A DNA stretch of 64,000 nt, taken from positions 23,460,331 through 23,524,330 of the forward strand of contig NC_034415.1 of NCBI RefSeq assembly GCF_002078875.1, in the 5' to 3' direction. Source of the stretch: Numida meleagris (Eukaryota; Chordata; Aves; Galliformes; Numididae). Shown piece after piece: positions 63,447 through 64,000 of the stretch (its first letter is position 1; each line of letters begins with the position of its first letter). A program made the position numbers and the translations under genes. Below the pieces are notes generated by a model. It had not been told where the DNA came from and searched no databases. It was given only the letters and a program-made list of their open reading frames with translations.

Positions 63447-64000
63447 TACATTTTAATAAATGGATGATAAGTTCTAGAGCAGGAACTACAAAGAAAAGTC
63501 TTAAATTTAACTTTGCTGTTTAAAACGTATATGTATAATGGGCTTCACAATACCACAGAATTATTTTTAAATGACTGAATTATGGTTACAAAGTAAAATA
63601 CATAGGTCACTGAAAATAATTCATGTTCACATAAAATTCAACAGATACAAAGAGCACAATAACTATTTGATAGAGCAAATTCTTAACTACAAAACTGTAT
63701 TTTTCTGTATAGCCACCAACAGCAATGTATAAAAGCCTGCATTCTATGCTCATAGAAATCTGCGTGAACATTCATAGCGTGGCTTATATTTCATGTTGCT
63801 GTAGCCACTGCTGAAACGCACCACCCATCACCTCACTGTGCTCACATCATACATTAGCAACAAAATATAATGGAATATTGGTGAGAAGGTTCAACCTCCT
63901 CTGCCATGCCACCAACATTTGCTTCTGATGTCATGGGCAAACATAATAAAGTAGGAGGCATTACTTCCGGAGCAGCCCTCACACATACCAGTAAACAAAA
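63425..64000 (-). other. AGBL4: AGBL4 intron upstream of the exon (partial)
   Basis: This is the 3' end of the phase-1 intron that precedes the exon. Apart from the pyrimidine tract and about 150 bp of unique sequence, it is filled by a mariner copy at about 63603-63980. Confidence 0.88.
63603..63980 (-). mobile_element. Internally deleted mariner (Galluhop-like) copy
   Basis: The right end TAGGAGGCATTACTTCCGGA at 63952, continuing AGCAGCC, is the reverse complement of the mariner terminus found at 42911. The left end (from about 63603, after a TA) is degraded but alignable, and CAACAGATACAAAGAGCACA follows near 63639. Internal blocks include CACTGCTGAAACGCACCACC and GCAACAAAATATAATGGAAT. 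A few hundred bases of the full element are missing, apparently joined near 63855. No transposase frame remains. It lies about 180 bp upstream of the AGBL4 acceptor. Confidence 0.9.

Noticed and set aside
1..64000. Endogenous retrovirus or other viral remnant
   Set aside because: No paired LTRs, primer-binding site or recognisable gag/pol/env segment was found; a CR1 5' region or LTR origin for 23676-23815 remains open but unproven.
1..64000. CRISPR array, operon or bacterial system
   Set aside because: The sequence is vertebrate intron. No regularly spaced identical repeats or clustered long frames exist.

Overview
The window is almost entirely intronic DNA from a bird, most probably a galliform such as chicken. 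Three things point there: several fragments of CR1, the dominant avian LINE, some with the typical CR1 3' end; three copies of a mariner element that I recognise as the galliform Galluhop / Mariner1_GG family; and one exon whose translation matches AGBL4 (cytosolic carboxypeptidase 6, CCP6). The sequence is AT-rich throughout and has no CpG island, no tRNA or rRNA gene and no bacterial-type gene organisation.

Layout. The only protein-coding feature I can support is a 125-bp exon on the minus strand at 63298-63422, with a consensus donor (GTAAGT) and a TAG acceptor. Positions 1-63297 are the intron downstream of it and 63425-64000 the end of the intron upstream. No second AGBL4 exon was found, which fits the very large introns known for this gene in vertebrates. 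No nested gene is recognisable.

Repeats. Relatively young CR1 fragments lie at 2486-2829, 24508-24607, 40979-41085 and 57378-57720. Older CR1 remnants of the amniote type are likely at 425-720, 24674-24740, 37215-37720 and 39205-39400. A degenerate avian interspersed repeat lies at 23676-23815. Mariner copies are at 42911-43413 (internally inverted), 48593-48718 (one end only) and 63603-63980 (internally deleted, about 180 bp upstream of the AGBL4 exon). There are many homopolymer and AT tracts, one long polypurine tract (34971-35106) and short tandem duplications.

Unusual items. The strongest is a perfect 25-bp inverted repeat with a 6-nt loop at 62597-62652, about 640 bp downstream of the exon in the direction of transcription. 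Others are a GC-richer imperfect hairpin block at 7271-7380, an A27-tailed segment with possible target-site duplication at 8571-8869, a perfect 20-bp palindrome at 42151-42170, and an ATG-to-GTAAGT open stretch at 56463-56654 on the strand opposite AGBL4. I found nothing that looks like a new multi-gene system; the short open frames elsewhere appear to be chance frames in non-coding DNA.
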